From: Flammulina velutipes
Taxonomy: Eukaryota; Basidiomycota; Agaricomycetes; Agaricales; Physalacriaceae
Direction of reading: 5' to 3'
Length of the DNA: 64,000 nucleotides
Assembly (NCBI GenBank): GCA_011800155.1
Contig: JAALGH010000011.1
Span: forward strand, 1,178,001-1,242,000
Positions 1-9,600 of this stretch are shown here, in pieces. The translations under genes were made by a program, and so were the position numbers. Numbering within the stretch: position 1 is the stretch's first letter; every line of letters starts with the position of its first letter. The notes beneath the pieces were generated by a model, which saw nothing but the letters and a program-made list of their open reading frames with translations, was not told where the DNA came from and searched no databases.

Positions 1-1
1 A

Positions 2-406
2 CGCAGCAATGGCAACGTCGAGCTCCTCGTTTCAGAGAAAGGTGGCTCTGTTCAAGCCAAAGTCGTCCAGCACATCCAGTCTATTCTCGACTCTCTGTAC
101 ACCATTCGCGCAGATATCCAAAAGACGACCACGTCTTCCCCTCCCATTTCACGATCTTGCCATATCACTGAAACCGCCGATGAAACCGTCCTGTCAGCTC
201 TACACGAACTTGAGCACGAGATTATCCGTCACTCGTTACCAAAACTTCTACAGCGCATGGTGAAGGGCCTCGAATATTACACGCTTCAAATGTTCACAGC
301 AAAGAATCGAAGAATGCACCGTCTTGTACCTGGTTTCAAACTTGTATTTCTTGCAATTTCTCATTGGTATGAAATTTCGCGAATCAAGTCTTCTGCTTCA
401 TGCTGA
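2..406 (+). CDS. 3' end of an unrecognised protein gene (5' cut by window edge)
   Basis: An open frame enters at base 2 and runs to a TGA at 404-406, giving about 134 codons of plausible protein: a helical stretch (VVQHIQSILDSLYTIRADI), a Ser/Thr/Pro linker, then a second helical stretch rich in Leu, Glu and His (LHELEHEIIRHSLPKLLQRM) and a basic hydrophobic end. I do not recognise a family. The gene could carry an intron near its end, in which case the last 30 or so residues would change. There is no start in the window. Function unknown. Confidence 0.35.
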   Translation, partial: RSNGNVELLVSEKGGSVQAKVVQHIQSILDSLYTIRADIQKTTTSSPPISRSCHITETADETVLSALHELEHEIIRHSLPKLLQRMVKGLEYYTLQMFTAKNRRMHRLVPGFKLVFLAISHWYEISRIKSSASC

Positions 407-873
407 TACCTAGCCCTTCTTATAGTCATACAGTACTGGCAACTCTTATTGCAGCTCGGGCTTGACCGGGGGACCATATCAACCCATGAAGGAGGAAAGT
501 ATTACCATTTCGGCTGGTTATTAGGCCTCAGGCTTGTATCGCATTCAAGTTGTCTCGATTTTTGAAATTAATTTGCTCAAGTTCGTGAATTCTGTTTACA
601 GTATCTTTTTTCTTAGTCTACGTTCTGTACTGATGCATAATACATATAGATTCTAGCATCTCGAACCAGCATGAACTTCCTCATCTCTCAGACGACTACA
701 GACATAAAGGTTGACAACACACAACTGAGCGACGTTGACATTCGTTTCTCTGCAAAGCCATTTCTGACGAAATTCTGACACTCGGTGGAATATTCAAGAT
801 GATATAGTTTGCATGTCTTCTTATTCACCGTCGCCCACTATGGCACGGCATCGTACAGGTCTACCAATGCAAT
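407..873. other. Intergenic spacer, AT-rich
   Basis: No open frame with coding character or spliced homologue was seen. The stretch holds the downstream flanks of the plus-strand gene ending at 406 and the minus-strand metallothionein gene ending at 874, so it is a convergent intergenic region. Confidence 0.5.
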
Positions 874-1083
874 CTAGTGCTTGCAATCGCTGCAGTTGCA
901 GTCGTTGGGCTGGCAGGAGCACCTGAACGCCGACGTCAACGTCCGCGGACATTCAAGAACGGGTTACTCACGTAGTGCAGCTGCACGACGCGCAGGCCTC
1001 GTTGACGGGGACTTGGATGGTCTGTATGGTGAGGTCAGTCTCGAAGCAATGTGGAGATAGACGATGGGACGCACAGACAACAT
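874..1083 (-). CDS. Metallothionein, 35 aa (copy 1, three exons)
   Basis: A small cysteine-rich metal-binding protein that should chelate Cu, Zn or Cd in the cytosol. Three exons on the minus strand, 1075-1083, 972-1021 and 874-922, joined at GT-AG introns, encode 35 residues starting MLSTIQVPVN. Eight cysteines follow in C-x2-C-x-C-x2-C-x-C then C-x-C-x2-C order, ending DCKH. Exon sizes (9, 50 and 49 nt) and splice phases are identical to the second copy at 22902-23157, and the proteins differ at only a few positions. That gives strong mutual support, since each exon alone is far too short to notice. Length and Cys clusters match fungal metallothioneins of mushrooms. Metal specificity cannot be read from the sequence. 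Confidence 0.9.
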
Positions 1084-1137
1084 TTCTGGCTTTGCAATGA
1101 CGGTTTATTGGATATGGTGGTATGCGGGTTTCTGAGC

Positions 1138-1168
1138 TCAACATCGTTGAGATGTTGACCTCTTTATA
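1138..1168 (-). promoter_or_regulatory. Metallothionein promoter: TATA box and inverted repeat
   Basis: On the minus strand a TATAAA lies at 1168-1163, about 80 nt before the metallothionein start codon. Between it and the gene is a perfect inverted repeat, TCAACATC-GTTGA-GATGTTGA (1138-1158), with 8-bp arms and a 5-base loop. Its place between TATA box and start would suit an operator or a leader hairpin. That role is inferred; copy 2 has no obvious equivalent. Confidence 0.5.
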
Positions 1169-2158
1169 CTCCTCATGATGTGTTGGTACGTGTTTACAGG
1201 ATCCGTCTATCGCCTTCCTTGGGTTCTCGTGACTGATTTGTATTGAATCTTATTCTAGCACCTGTGGAGTGGCGCACACATATGCTCCATGGCGATGCTA
1301 GTTGCAAGATCCGTACGCAATCTTTTATGCCGTTTCTCTCATTCAGTTAAAGCTGTTCTGCGTCAAGTGTCAATATTGCGTATCGACTCGTGTCGAGGAA
1401 CCCGCGTCAAGTTTCTTGCGATTGTATAACGCGAAAGCTTAGGATGAGTGACACTGGAGCTTTGCGGTCTCCACCCTTTCCACTTGTTCAACACGTTCAT
1501 GGAGTTTGCCAGGTCTTCCGTACATCCCATCTCCCACCTGATGCACGTTCGGGGTTGTCCAAACTCCAGAGGATGAGAGGAGCTGAGGTCATCCGTCCCA
1601 ATCCTGGAAGTGGGGACGTCTTGAGCCGAACGTGTCTCCACCAACGGCACTAGCCCGAATCTAGATCCCGCACACGCTCGCGAACTAGTGTAATTCAATG
1701 CCACTGCGGTCCCGGGCCCGTTATCTGAAGAACGAGTCCTGCTAGTGGCAGGCAACGGCGATGTAACTTGTATGGATATACTGAATGTAAGTCAAGCTCC
1801 GAAACTTGTGACCCCAGATGCTGTTGAATTCAACAACCATAGATCTCCATAGTTCTAGTCATGACGGTGATAATACGCTCACTCACCCTGAAGTTTGCCA
1901 ACGTGAAGGCACGCCAGTGCAGGTCCAATGTCAACCACTTCCACTTCAAAGACAATTGAAGGCGGTGTACGGAGTACGGGTCTTCCTCCAGCCTATCGAC
2001 GAGCCATGCAACGAGGGAGGCAACCAAGGCCATTTCTGCCGGCAAACGCCGAGCTGCTTTATTCTCCAATTGTTCACAGCGACGCCTTGTTCTTTCCATC
2101 GCTGATTTAAAGACGGTATGGACACCATGAACAAGTAAGTATCTCTCCCATCGTCGAC
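1169..2158. other. Spacer between metallothionein 1 and A1
   Basis: About 1 kb with no gene I can support. A minus-strand frame around 1830-2110 reads as a basic, Trp-containing peptide and may be a decayed coding piece, but it has no recognised homologue and its upstream extension overlaps A1 exon 1. This region would hold the A1 promoter. Unlike four other A genes, A1 has no family-B gene facing it. Confidence 0.4.
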
Positions 2159-3465
2159 ATGCATTCAAACATCCCGCTCCAAGGCGAATATTTCCTCTTC
2201 CAGCTCGATCCATCGGAGTCTCTGCGCGATATTCTGGATGACGAGGAGGTGGCTGAAGCGTGTACGGAGTTGGGACTAAGATGCCAGATATACATCGGCT
2301 GCTGTACTGCGGTACGTTCACCCATATAGAAATAAGGTAACGACATTGACATTCACCCTTCAGTGGCAAGCAAATCCGAAAGCCGGCTTACTCTTTCCCC
2401 TCAAACTTTCGATGGTATCGCGTGGACTTCCCTCGTATCCCGAGTTCCTTGTGCATGGAGATATGTCGCTTCCGATTTACCCAACGACGTTCCATCCTCA
2501 AGGTCGGAAACCGCTTGTGGTGGACCCGCCGCTTCCATGGGAGGACTGTTATCATTGCACGTTGGCAATGACGACTGTTCTTGTCCGGTGCCTTGAGTTG
2601 GATCCGAGGCGGTTGAGGGGGAAGTACGCGTTGATGCCTCGACAACAGACGACGATTCTTAGGTTTCAGCAGGACGATGACGAGCGGTGGAGGGAGAAGC
2701 TTGTGTACATGAAGGCAACTGGAGGCAACGATTTTCTTCCTGATCTGTTGGATGACCAGGAGAGTGTGGATGAGCTTTATGAGTTTGTCAAGGGTGTTCC
2801 TGACGCGGGAGGGGCTTTATCTTGGAGCCACCTTGCAGGAGATGAAGGTACGTGTGGTTGCTCTTTCGTTGTTTTGGCATCTGACTCGATACCGCTAGAG
2901 CTCCAGAGGCGATTAGAGCACGATTTGAAGCATACTGCCGTCGTAGACATCACGACAGAGCTGGAAGCGGTTGGAGCGGAGGACCTTGCGAACAATGCGT
3001 ATGACTTCTTCAAGGAATTGGATGAACTTGAAGAGTGAGTACGCATCCTTTTCGGTTGGATAGACGTATGCTGATATAGATATATGTAGCATCCTGGCAG
3101 CATATGAGACGAGGGTTGCGGATGCTAAACGCCGGAACGCTGCGGTGTTGGATGAGAAAGTCGCGTCTGCGCGGTCACGGAGAAGGCCCGTTTATGGTGA
3201 TATGTCGTTTTCAATTCGGACTCAGGATAGCTGGAGTGCACCAGCAGGAGACATAGGGAGCAGTCAGGACTCAGAGAAGACGCGAAAGGAACACGACGGT
3301 GTACTGCCAAACAAATTGGAAGCATCATCAGAGAGCAGTCCTGTAAAGGCAGTTGTGGAAAAGCCTAGTCGGCGATTGCGTTGGCGGCACGCGGCGAAGC
3401 GCGTACTTGAAAAATGCGCGAAGGTGTTTTGTTTATCCTTTAATGAATTTGCATACATTATGTAG
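2159..3465 (+). CDS. Family A protein, divergent member A1
   Basis: Uncharacterised protein of 382 aa from four exons: 2159-2311, 2364-2847, 2899-3034 and 3090-3465. Exon 1 gives the family N-terminus (GEYFLFQLDPSESL, DILDDEEVAEAC, YIGCC). Exon 2 gives the core (PTTFHPQGRKPLVVDPPLPW, GKYALMPRQQTTILRFQ, ATGGNDF). Exon 3 is the LETVPxDELAxNxYDFY-like segment (EAVGAEDLANNAYDFFKEL). Exon 4 is a helical segment where other members have VQRQDAEFDAKV, here diverged to AAVLDEKVASAR, and a basic tail (RRLRWRHAAKRVL). It is shorter than the about 460 aa of its relatives and lacks their long Ser/Thr spacer. No stop or frameshift is seen. No known domain is recognised and no function is claimed. Confidence 0.75.
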
Positions 3466-4271
3466 ACCGCTGTTTTACTTAACGAGTATAGATAATGAAT
3501 TAATGACTTTCCGAGAATTTGTGTAGCAGCGGCCCGGGGGTCCGGGTCCATGTTTGCCTCCTGCGTCCATGGTCTCTAGCCCTAAGTCTCTACCGCTCTG
3601 ATACAACCCCCCACGTAGTTGGTACTGGGGCCTACCACACTTTGCCATAGCTCCCTTTTCACCGCCTTCGATGACATTTAGAAATGTTAGGACCAAATTA
3701 AGCTTGCTTCTCTGACTTCCTGGGCGACATACCTCTGTATTGGAAGGAAGGATTGGGTAATTGGTGAGTTGGTATATATGGTGCTTTTTCAAGTATCCTT
3801 TCTACTATTCTCGATGGTACCTCCTTACTGCAAACCGTCTGCCACAATTGTAGCCTAAGTCTACATTCATAGGCTTGAAAGCTTGAGTCCAAGTCCGTGC
3901 TTCGAATTCGCTGCTCCTGTTCTCCGCTTCGCCACGTAAATCTGAATATTTCTGCCCAGGTGTTTTTTTACTTATAACTGCCCCACGCCTTACGAAATCC
4001 TCTTGCCGTAGTCACGGTCAGTCCTACAATCGCGTTTTACACGCTTCACTGGAGGTGTAATCTGGGTGTAATTGACCTTCGAATATGCTGATCATGATTT
4101 AAACGCCGCGGTAAGCCACCACTCATCCAGCTTAACGTCGATGAATCCATTTAGGCGTTATCTCTGCTGAGGCATTCAAGATGACGACTATAAAGCTGTC
4201 TTCTCGCAAGACCCACAATCCTTGTCCCACCGTCCTCGCCTTTCCTTCATCCATCGGTACTTACAAGCAAG
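3466..4271. other. Spacer with FMO1 promoter
   Basis: No gene seen. A TATAAAG at 4189-4195 lies about 80 nt before the FMO1 start. The stretch upstream of it, including a run reading ccatttaggcgttatctc, is also found in front of FMO2 on the other strand (near 49418-49437), so the promoter was duplicated with the gene. The part around 3530-3760 has short open frames but no coding character. Confidence 0.5.
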
Positions 4272-5920
4272 ATGTCTATAACCAACGTCGCGATCGTGTA
4301 AGCCTGACATTTCAATCTAGCTTTGTCACTCACTCTACTTATATCAGGGGTGGGGGTATAGCGGGGCTGATAACGGCCGTCGCGCTCAGCCAGCGATACC
4401 CCGCCATGAACATCGATGTGTATGAAGCTGCTTCTGCGTTCGGCGAAATAGGACTGGGCATCGGGATGTGGCCGCGCACCTGGGAAGTACTGGAACGTCT
4501 GGGATTGGAGGAGGAATTTGATGCGATTGTTTGTGGGCGGAGGGGTGGGCCAGATGACGGTGAGATGGATCGTTTTTACGTGTGCAAATGTTGACAACAC
4601 CCTTTGCGCTTACAGGGAACACAGTCGAAGTTAGGAAGAGCAACCAGAAGGCTGAAGGTAAAACTCTCGCGAGTATTAAACGCTCAGGTATGTCGATTTA
4701 TCAGGATGCTGTATCTTGTTCAACTTTGCGTACCAGTTGCACGAATGACCACATTACATCGTCAGGATCTGCAGCGTGTATTATTGGAGGTCATTAAGAA
4801 GGATCTGAATTGTCGTTGTCATGTTGCCCATCGGTTGGTTCGATATGCTGAATCGCAGGAGGGCGTGGACCTGCTTTTCGAGAATGGCGCCACAGCAAGA
4901 AGCGAGCTACTCATAGGTGCCGATGGTATCAAGTCTGTGGTAAGAAGCCAGATGCTTCCTGGAAACGATCCTGTCTATTTTGGGACGTATGCCTATCGTG
5001 CTGTCATTCCTGTGGAGAAACTGAATCCAGGTCATTCGTCCTTGAAGACGTCTGTTGTGGTGAGCGTTCATTCGTGATGCCATTTCCTTTGGAATCTGAT
5101 GCGTTTTTATAGTACTGTGGAAAGAATAAGGTACGCAGCATGTAATTGGTGCGTGGGATATGTTGTGATTCTACAACTCGTCAGCATCTTGTGGCGTACC
5201 TCATATCCGGAGGGACGCTTATGAACGCAGCTGTATTCATCAACGAGCCTGATACGGCAAAGGCGACTGCACGGGACGAGCCTGGATTTGATTTCCAGAA
5301 GGAGATTGGTCCGATCTTTTCTGGATGGGAGAAGGACGTTCAGACATTGTTAAAGGTGAGAGGAATGATCATTTCGTTCGTCGCCTTACTGGAAGTGGCA
5401 TGTAGAACATGGAGAATCCTATAAAATTTCCTCTCTTCGAGCTCAAGCCATTAGACACGTTCATCTCTGCGCGGCGAAGAGTGGTCTTGATCGGGGACGC
5501 GGTAGACATGCACGTTGTCGACGTCGAAGAGCGCGCTGACTTCTACGTAGGCGCACGCAATGCTCCCCCATCTTGGTGCAGGTGCGGGACAAGCCATTGA
5601 GGTATATCATCCCTGAAAAGCTAGACACAAGCTCATGCTATGACTATCTGCCATAGGACGGCTACACTTTGGCCACCTTGTTGGATCGACCTTACCAGGA
5701 TGCTCTTGAGGCGTTTGATAGAATTCGGAGACCTTGGACAAACTCTTTACTCCGAAGCTCGCAGGACCAAGCTCATTACTATGACATGAACGCGCCTGAG
5801 TTTGAGGGAGTGCAGGACGGGGAAATCGACATGGCTTCAGAGTTAAAGGAACTTATGAAAGAAACAACCAGTCGTTGGTCATGGGGATGGTCCCATGTGC
5901 CTACAGTACAGGATATCTAA
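4272..5920 (+). CDS. FAD-dependent monooxygenase, salicylate hydroxylase-like (FMO1)
   Basis: A group A flavoprotein hydroxylase that would use NAD(P)H and O2 to hydroxylate an aromatic or related substrate. Splicing short introns gives an intact protein from ATG 4272: MSITNVAIV joined to GGGIAGLITAVALS, the FAD-binding Rossmann GxGxxG motif, then VYEAA at the end of beta-2. GADGIKS is the DG motif, and spliced GDA + AHAMLPHLGAGAGQAIE is the second FAD motif (GD...P). The protein ends WGWSHVPTVQDI. A methionine further upstream is in frame only if intron 1 is retained, and the TATA box at 4189 supports the downstream start. A close paralogue (FMO2) lies on the opposite strand at 47.7-49.3 kb, and a third 3' relic is at 9146. 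The substrate is unknown; no biosynthetic cluster partner is evident. Confidence 0.9.
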
Positions 5921-6142
5921 CGACTCATATCTTGTGCGCTGGTGTGGCGTCAATTGATGGCACATGTCATTTAGCTCTTACCTATCTCGAAGCTCTTACG
6001 GATTTCTGCGTAGGTACAATGTCCGTGGAATGGAGCTCGTAATACATGATCGTCTTTCTCGGTTCAAGTCGAAAATACTTCAAGTTACATATAAAATACA
6101 ATAACATCTTAGGAAACACAGCTTATAGAGAGGTGAGGCGGA

Positions 6143-6980
6143 TTAAAACCTTCTGCTTGTACCAGGCCCTGTTGAATTATGATTCTTCGGAGGGCGCGCG
6201 CGTATCTGGGACAATGCTTTAATGATCAAAGCACAATAAGTACAAGCCTTCACAGACCTTTCCTGCCGCACTCAACTCCGTGTAAAATCGTTGTAGAAGC
6301 CGTGGGTCCCTCTGGCATTCGAAAAAGAACGCCTCGATTCGGCGATCACACTGCTCTCTTAGTGTTAGAAAGGTTTTTGGTGGTATTTCGAGACCAGGAA
6401 TCCAGGGAGTGGTCGGACGATCCCCGTCCTGCAGACAGAATGGAATGCCGATGAACCATTGCGTATAAGGTCGACCGGTCTGTGGATCTACCTTTGTGCA
6501 TCGCCAGGGAGGTGTTGTTCGTATGTTGTCGGGAGCATAGAGTACATCTTTGTCGCCTTCCTGAACTACAGGGAGCGCAAACCTGCGTAGTACGGCTGGC
6601 ATATCCTTGATGCTGAGACCATTAAAGGTGCCCATAGGATACACCCATGAATAACCACTGTGTTTATCCCAAGATGGGGCTGGGCAGACAACCCCCGGGC
6701 GGTCCCCTTTGCATGACACCCTGTAGGAAACATTCTTCGTCGTGTTCGAGATATGGTGCGTAAGGGCAGTTGTTCGGTGGGAACCGACGAGGCGAAAACC
6801 GTCGTTGTCGGCTGTGGTAGTGGATATCCGCAGTTCTTTCTGAACAGCGAGGCCCAGATCGTAGTATGGGAGAATGAGAGACGCGTTGACTGCAGCAATC
6901 TTGCCTTCGCTCAGAGGAGCAGCAGGTCGGTGGAATTGCGGAGAAGAAGCCGCACCGGTACGGTAAGGATTGGAGGCCAT
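6143..6980 (-). CDS. Family B protein B1, head to head with A2
   Basis: Uncharacterised 261-aa protein in two exons, 6258-6980 and 6143-6205. The start at 6980 is chosen because B3 and B4 begin in the same ctggcATG context and B4 has the same MxSNxYR start. An upstream in-frame ATG exists at 7118 but is not conserved. Conserved blocks are KIAAVNASLILPYYDLGLAV, WVYPMGTFNGL, PPWRCTKVDPQTGRPYTQWF, IGIPFCLQDGDRPTTPW and RRIEAFFFECQRDPRLLQRFY. The short second exon adds a basic tail, IRARPPKNHNST...TSRRF. No signal peptide or membrane segment is seen in the conserved product. It faces A2 across 371 bp. This copy and B4 belong to the inverted duplication. Function unknown. Confidence 0.8.
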
Positions 6981-7351
6981 GCCAGCTAAGTTGGAGCAAG
7001 AGGGAGTAGGCGAGCACAGATAAAAGGTAAGGCAAGGAGCCAAGATACAGTATAAAACCAATTTCTGCACGACATTTGTTGTTCGATTAGACTCAAAGCC
7101 AATACCATAGGGTGCCATAGCTCCAGGAGACCGATTCGGCGAGAAACCGACAGTGAATGTTCAATGATTTTCAATGTGGTTCAATGAGAAGGTGACTTTG
7201 ATCGACTATCATCAAATTCGGTAAGTACTGCCGGTTGTTCAATGTTATTCGGCTGATGCCTGATCGTATACTTTGTTCCTCTACACTTTCTTTGTTCTTT
7301 GTTCTCTTCAGCGCTATAAAATGATTATCGGTGTCCAGCGTCGTCCTTCTC
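6981..7351. promoter_or_regulatory. Bidirectional promoter region B1/A2
   Basis: A 371-bp spacer between divergent starts. It holds TTCAATG at 7160, 7170 and 7180, three copies spaced exactly 10 bp apart, plus a fourth at 7238. A TATAAAA at 7315-7321 sits 31 nt before the A2 start, just after a TTGTTCTTTGTTCTC run. The corresponding spacer of A10/B4 also carries three copies of the motif (as CATTGAA). A regulatory role is inferred. Confidence 0.6.
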
Positions 7352-8954
7352 ATGGCCCCTCATCTTCCCATATCCGGCGAATACTTCGTCTTCAAGCTTA
7401 ACCCGACACAGACTTTGAATCTCATTCTGGATGATCCCGAAGTCGCCAAGGCATGTGAAGCCCTCGGCGCACGGTGTAAAAGATACATTGGTTGTTGCCT
7501 AGGAGTGCGTATCAGTTTATTGTACGCGCAGCCCAAGTACTCACAATTTACGCGATAGTGGACTGGTATTCCCTATGTTGGCACGCTCTTTCCCTTCGAG
7601 ATGTCAATAGTATCTCGCGGTCTCGTGGCGTATCCTACGACTTTCGTCACCGAGGACATGTCTATTCCCATCTTTCCAACCACACATCATCCTCGCGGAC
7701 GAAAGCCTCTCGTTGTTGACCCTCCATTACCATGGGATAACTGCTATCACACCACGCCAGCTGTTTTGCTCGTTCGCGTCTTGTATCGTGAACCAGATAT
7801 CCGTCCCCGCGGAAAATACGCCCTCATGCCTCGTTATCAGACATCCATCCTCCGCTTCCAACAGACGCACGACGACCAGTGGCGAGAGAAACTCTGTGAT
7901 ATGCACGAAACTGGCGGTACGGACTTTGAGCCCCCTCCTATTGAAGATCAGGAGGGCATCGAGGAATTTTATGAGAGCCTCAAGACTGAGCTAGACCCCA
8001 GTCAGCTCCCGGTTGTCAATGAAGATTTACAATCTTACGCTCTACTGCCAGAGGCTACATCGTCGCTCACAGATGTCGCTTCTCTCGAAAGCTCTGATCG
8101 TACGTTTTCCTTTCTAGTATGACCAACTCAGCTCATGTCGTGTACGACTTTCTCTAGACTACGATGGGACGGAGTCGGACTCGGCTTCACGTGTCACTTC
8201 GCACGACTCACAGCGAGAGCGAAGGGCACACCAGTACGACTATACACCGGCAATAGATATCACCATTGACCTGGAGACGGTCCCAGCCGACGAGTTGGCC
8301 GATAACATCTTTGACTTTTTCGAAGAATTGCTTGAAATGGGAGAGTGAGGGTTTCCTCCTTTGTCAAAATGAACAATTACTCAACTAGCTTGCTAGAATA
8401 CTTCTGGCACACCAAGCAAAAGTGGCAGCAGCTGTAGCTGAGGTTCAACGCCAGGATGCAGAATTTGATGCGAAAGTTGCTGCAGCTCGTCAATCGAGTT
8501 CGTCCACTGAGGACAGCGATGCTCCCCGTGAGGGACCAGCCTTATCTCTCTCGTGCATCTCGGAAAAAAATTCCCCTCTTCACCAGAATACGGTCTCTGG
8601 CGATGACACTCACCAAACACGATCGGAGGCGTCTTCGACTACCATGGCTTCAGGCGAGGCTGATCAGTATATCTCAGTGGCGTCTAATCCTCAGCCTGAC
8701 GGTGCGCACACCATAGGTGTGAAGGCTGCCTTCACAACAGATATCAGTTTGTCGACAGCGATGTTTGCTCCTTCTACTGCGTCAGAAGGTAAGCCAACAG
8801 TAAACATGTCCAAAGTTAGTATATTTAGTATTCAAACGCAGATCTACCGCCATCACATTGGCGGTGCTGGTGGTCCTTCACGCAAACTTTGAAGAGAGTG
8901 TCTACCCGAATGATCCAGACCACGAAGAAGGGTAAAATTGCTACGGCTGACTAG
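7352..8954 (+). CDS. Family A protein A2, intact
   Basis: Uncharacterised 461-aa protein in five exons: 7352-7504, 7559-8099, 8158-8344, 8397-8788 and 8842-8954. The order is: N-terminal block (GEYFVFKLNPTQTL, LILDDPEVA, YIGCC); core (HHPRGRKPLVVDPPLPWDN, GKYALMPRYQTSIL, ETGGTDFEPPPIEDQEGIEEF); acidic linker; DLETVPADELADNIFDFFEEL; a likely coiled coil (AEVQRQDAEFDAKVAAARQ); a long Ser/Thr-rich spacer; and a basic Trp-rich end (HWRCWWSFTQTLK...TTKKGKIATAD) reached only by splicing the last intron. Reading through that intron gives a false shorter end at 8892. It shares its promoter spacer with B1. Nearest relative is A10. No known domain is recognised. Confidence 0.85.
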
Positions 8955-9094
8955 TTTGTTGTACTATTAGTACTAGTGAATTATTACTGTTTGCTCAATG
9001 TCAGCTATGTAGTATCTTTCGTTGAATTGTTAATGTAATACAATTATTTCAAGACAGAGGTTGAAGAGAGTGTGAAGGTTTCAGCGAGAGCTGA

Positions 9095-9145
9095 TTAAAA
9101 CACTCGTCCATTCTGCAACCTTCGAGAAGTTTTGTCAGACCGTAT
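9095..9145 (-). pseudogene. Relic of a family B last exon
   Basis: This matches, in inverted orientation, the second exon and stop of B3 (about 43380-43430), including the SDKTSRRLQNGRVF-like coding stretch and its stop. It is cut at 9145 in mid-exon and joined to the FMO relic. It shows that the ancestral block continued into a B gene placed tail to tail with A2, as B3 and A10 still are. Confidence 0.75.
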
Positions 9146-9234
9146 CTTCTGAGCTTAAGGAACTTATGAAAGGCGAGACAATCAGACGTTATTCCTGGGG
9201 ATGGTCCCATGCGCCTGCGACACCGGATATTTGA
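9146..9234 (+). pseudogene. 3' relic of the FAD monooxygenase gene
   Basis: About 28 codons reading SELKELMKGETIRRYSWGWSHAP and ending PDI-stop reproduce the C-terminus of FMO2 (KGETIRRYSWGWSHVPAVQDI) more closely than FMO1. No upstream FMO exon is present. The 3' flank after the stop, including tgtggcgtcaat and a cttacctatctc run, also matches the flanks of both full genes. Confidence 0.85.
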
Positions 9235-9600
9235 CGGCTTATGTCTTGTGCGCTGGATTGTAGTGTGGCGTCAATCGCTGGCACATGACATTGGTTCTTA
9301 CCTATCTCAAAGCACTTATAGATTAGAATAATATAGGATTTCTGTGTAGATACAATCTTCGCGGAATGGTGCACATAATACGTGATTGACTTTCTCGGTT
9401 CGAATCAACAAATAGCAACATAGATAGGCGATATAATTAAGACGGCTGTGAATATGGTGTCTTATCCATTCTAAACCTCTGTGTTCGTGTTCCCACCACG
9501 CCAAAGGTGCGCCATGGACGATGATACTGATAAGAGAAACCCGCGACAATCCAACGAAAGAACGACCATCGCAAACGACCCCACCAGGCCGTCCATGTGT
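9146..9600. repeat. Second inverted duplicate block (FMO tail plus APH tail)
   Basis: This is an inverted copy of about 47340-47750: the APH-kinase 3' end, the shared intergenic spacer and the end of FMO2 occur in the same relative order on both arms. At the left arm the APH gene is whole and the FMO is a relic. At the right arm the reverse is true. Confidence 0.8.

Larger units (their letters stand above)
6080..9145. repeat. Left arm of a 3-kb inverted segmental duplication
   Basis: This block (B1, A2 and their 3' flanks) is an inverted copy of 43379-46400 (B4, A10 and flanks). The match runs through the noncoding 3' flank of A2 (8955-9090 against about 43430-43568) into the last exon of a B gene, and stops at 9145, where sequence turns abruptly into a monooxygenase 3' relic. 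I judged it by eye; identity was not computed. Confidence 0.85.

Noticed and set aside
1830..2369. 179-codon minus-strand frame overlapping A1 exon 1
   Set aside because: Antisense to a real exon and no recognisable family. Only its downstream part (1830-2110) has mildly coding character, too weak for a call.
3475..3792. Open frames between A1 and FMO1
   Set aside because: Composition is not protein-like and there is no matching copy elsewhere that keeps the frame.
4181..4271. Upstream FMO1 start at 4181
   Set aside because: It overlaps the TATA box, and reading from it retains intron 1. The paralogue FMO2 starts at the position matching 4272.
6143..6205. Suspected frameshift in the B1 tail caused by a CG repeat
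   Set aside because: Recounting the bases shows the second exon stays in frame and ends like B4, so the gene is intact.
6981..7118. Longer N-terminus for B1 starting at 7118
   Set aside because: Not shared by B3 or B4, and it would use the divergent promoter spacer. The conserved start context is at 6980.
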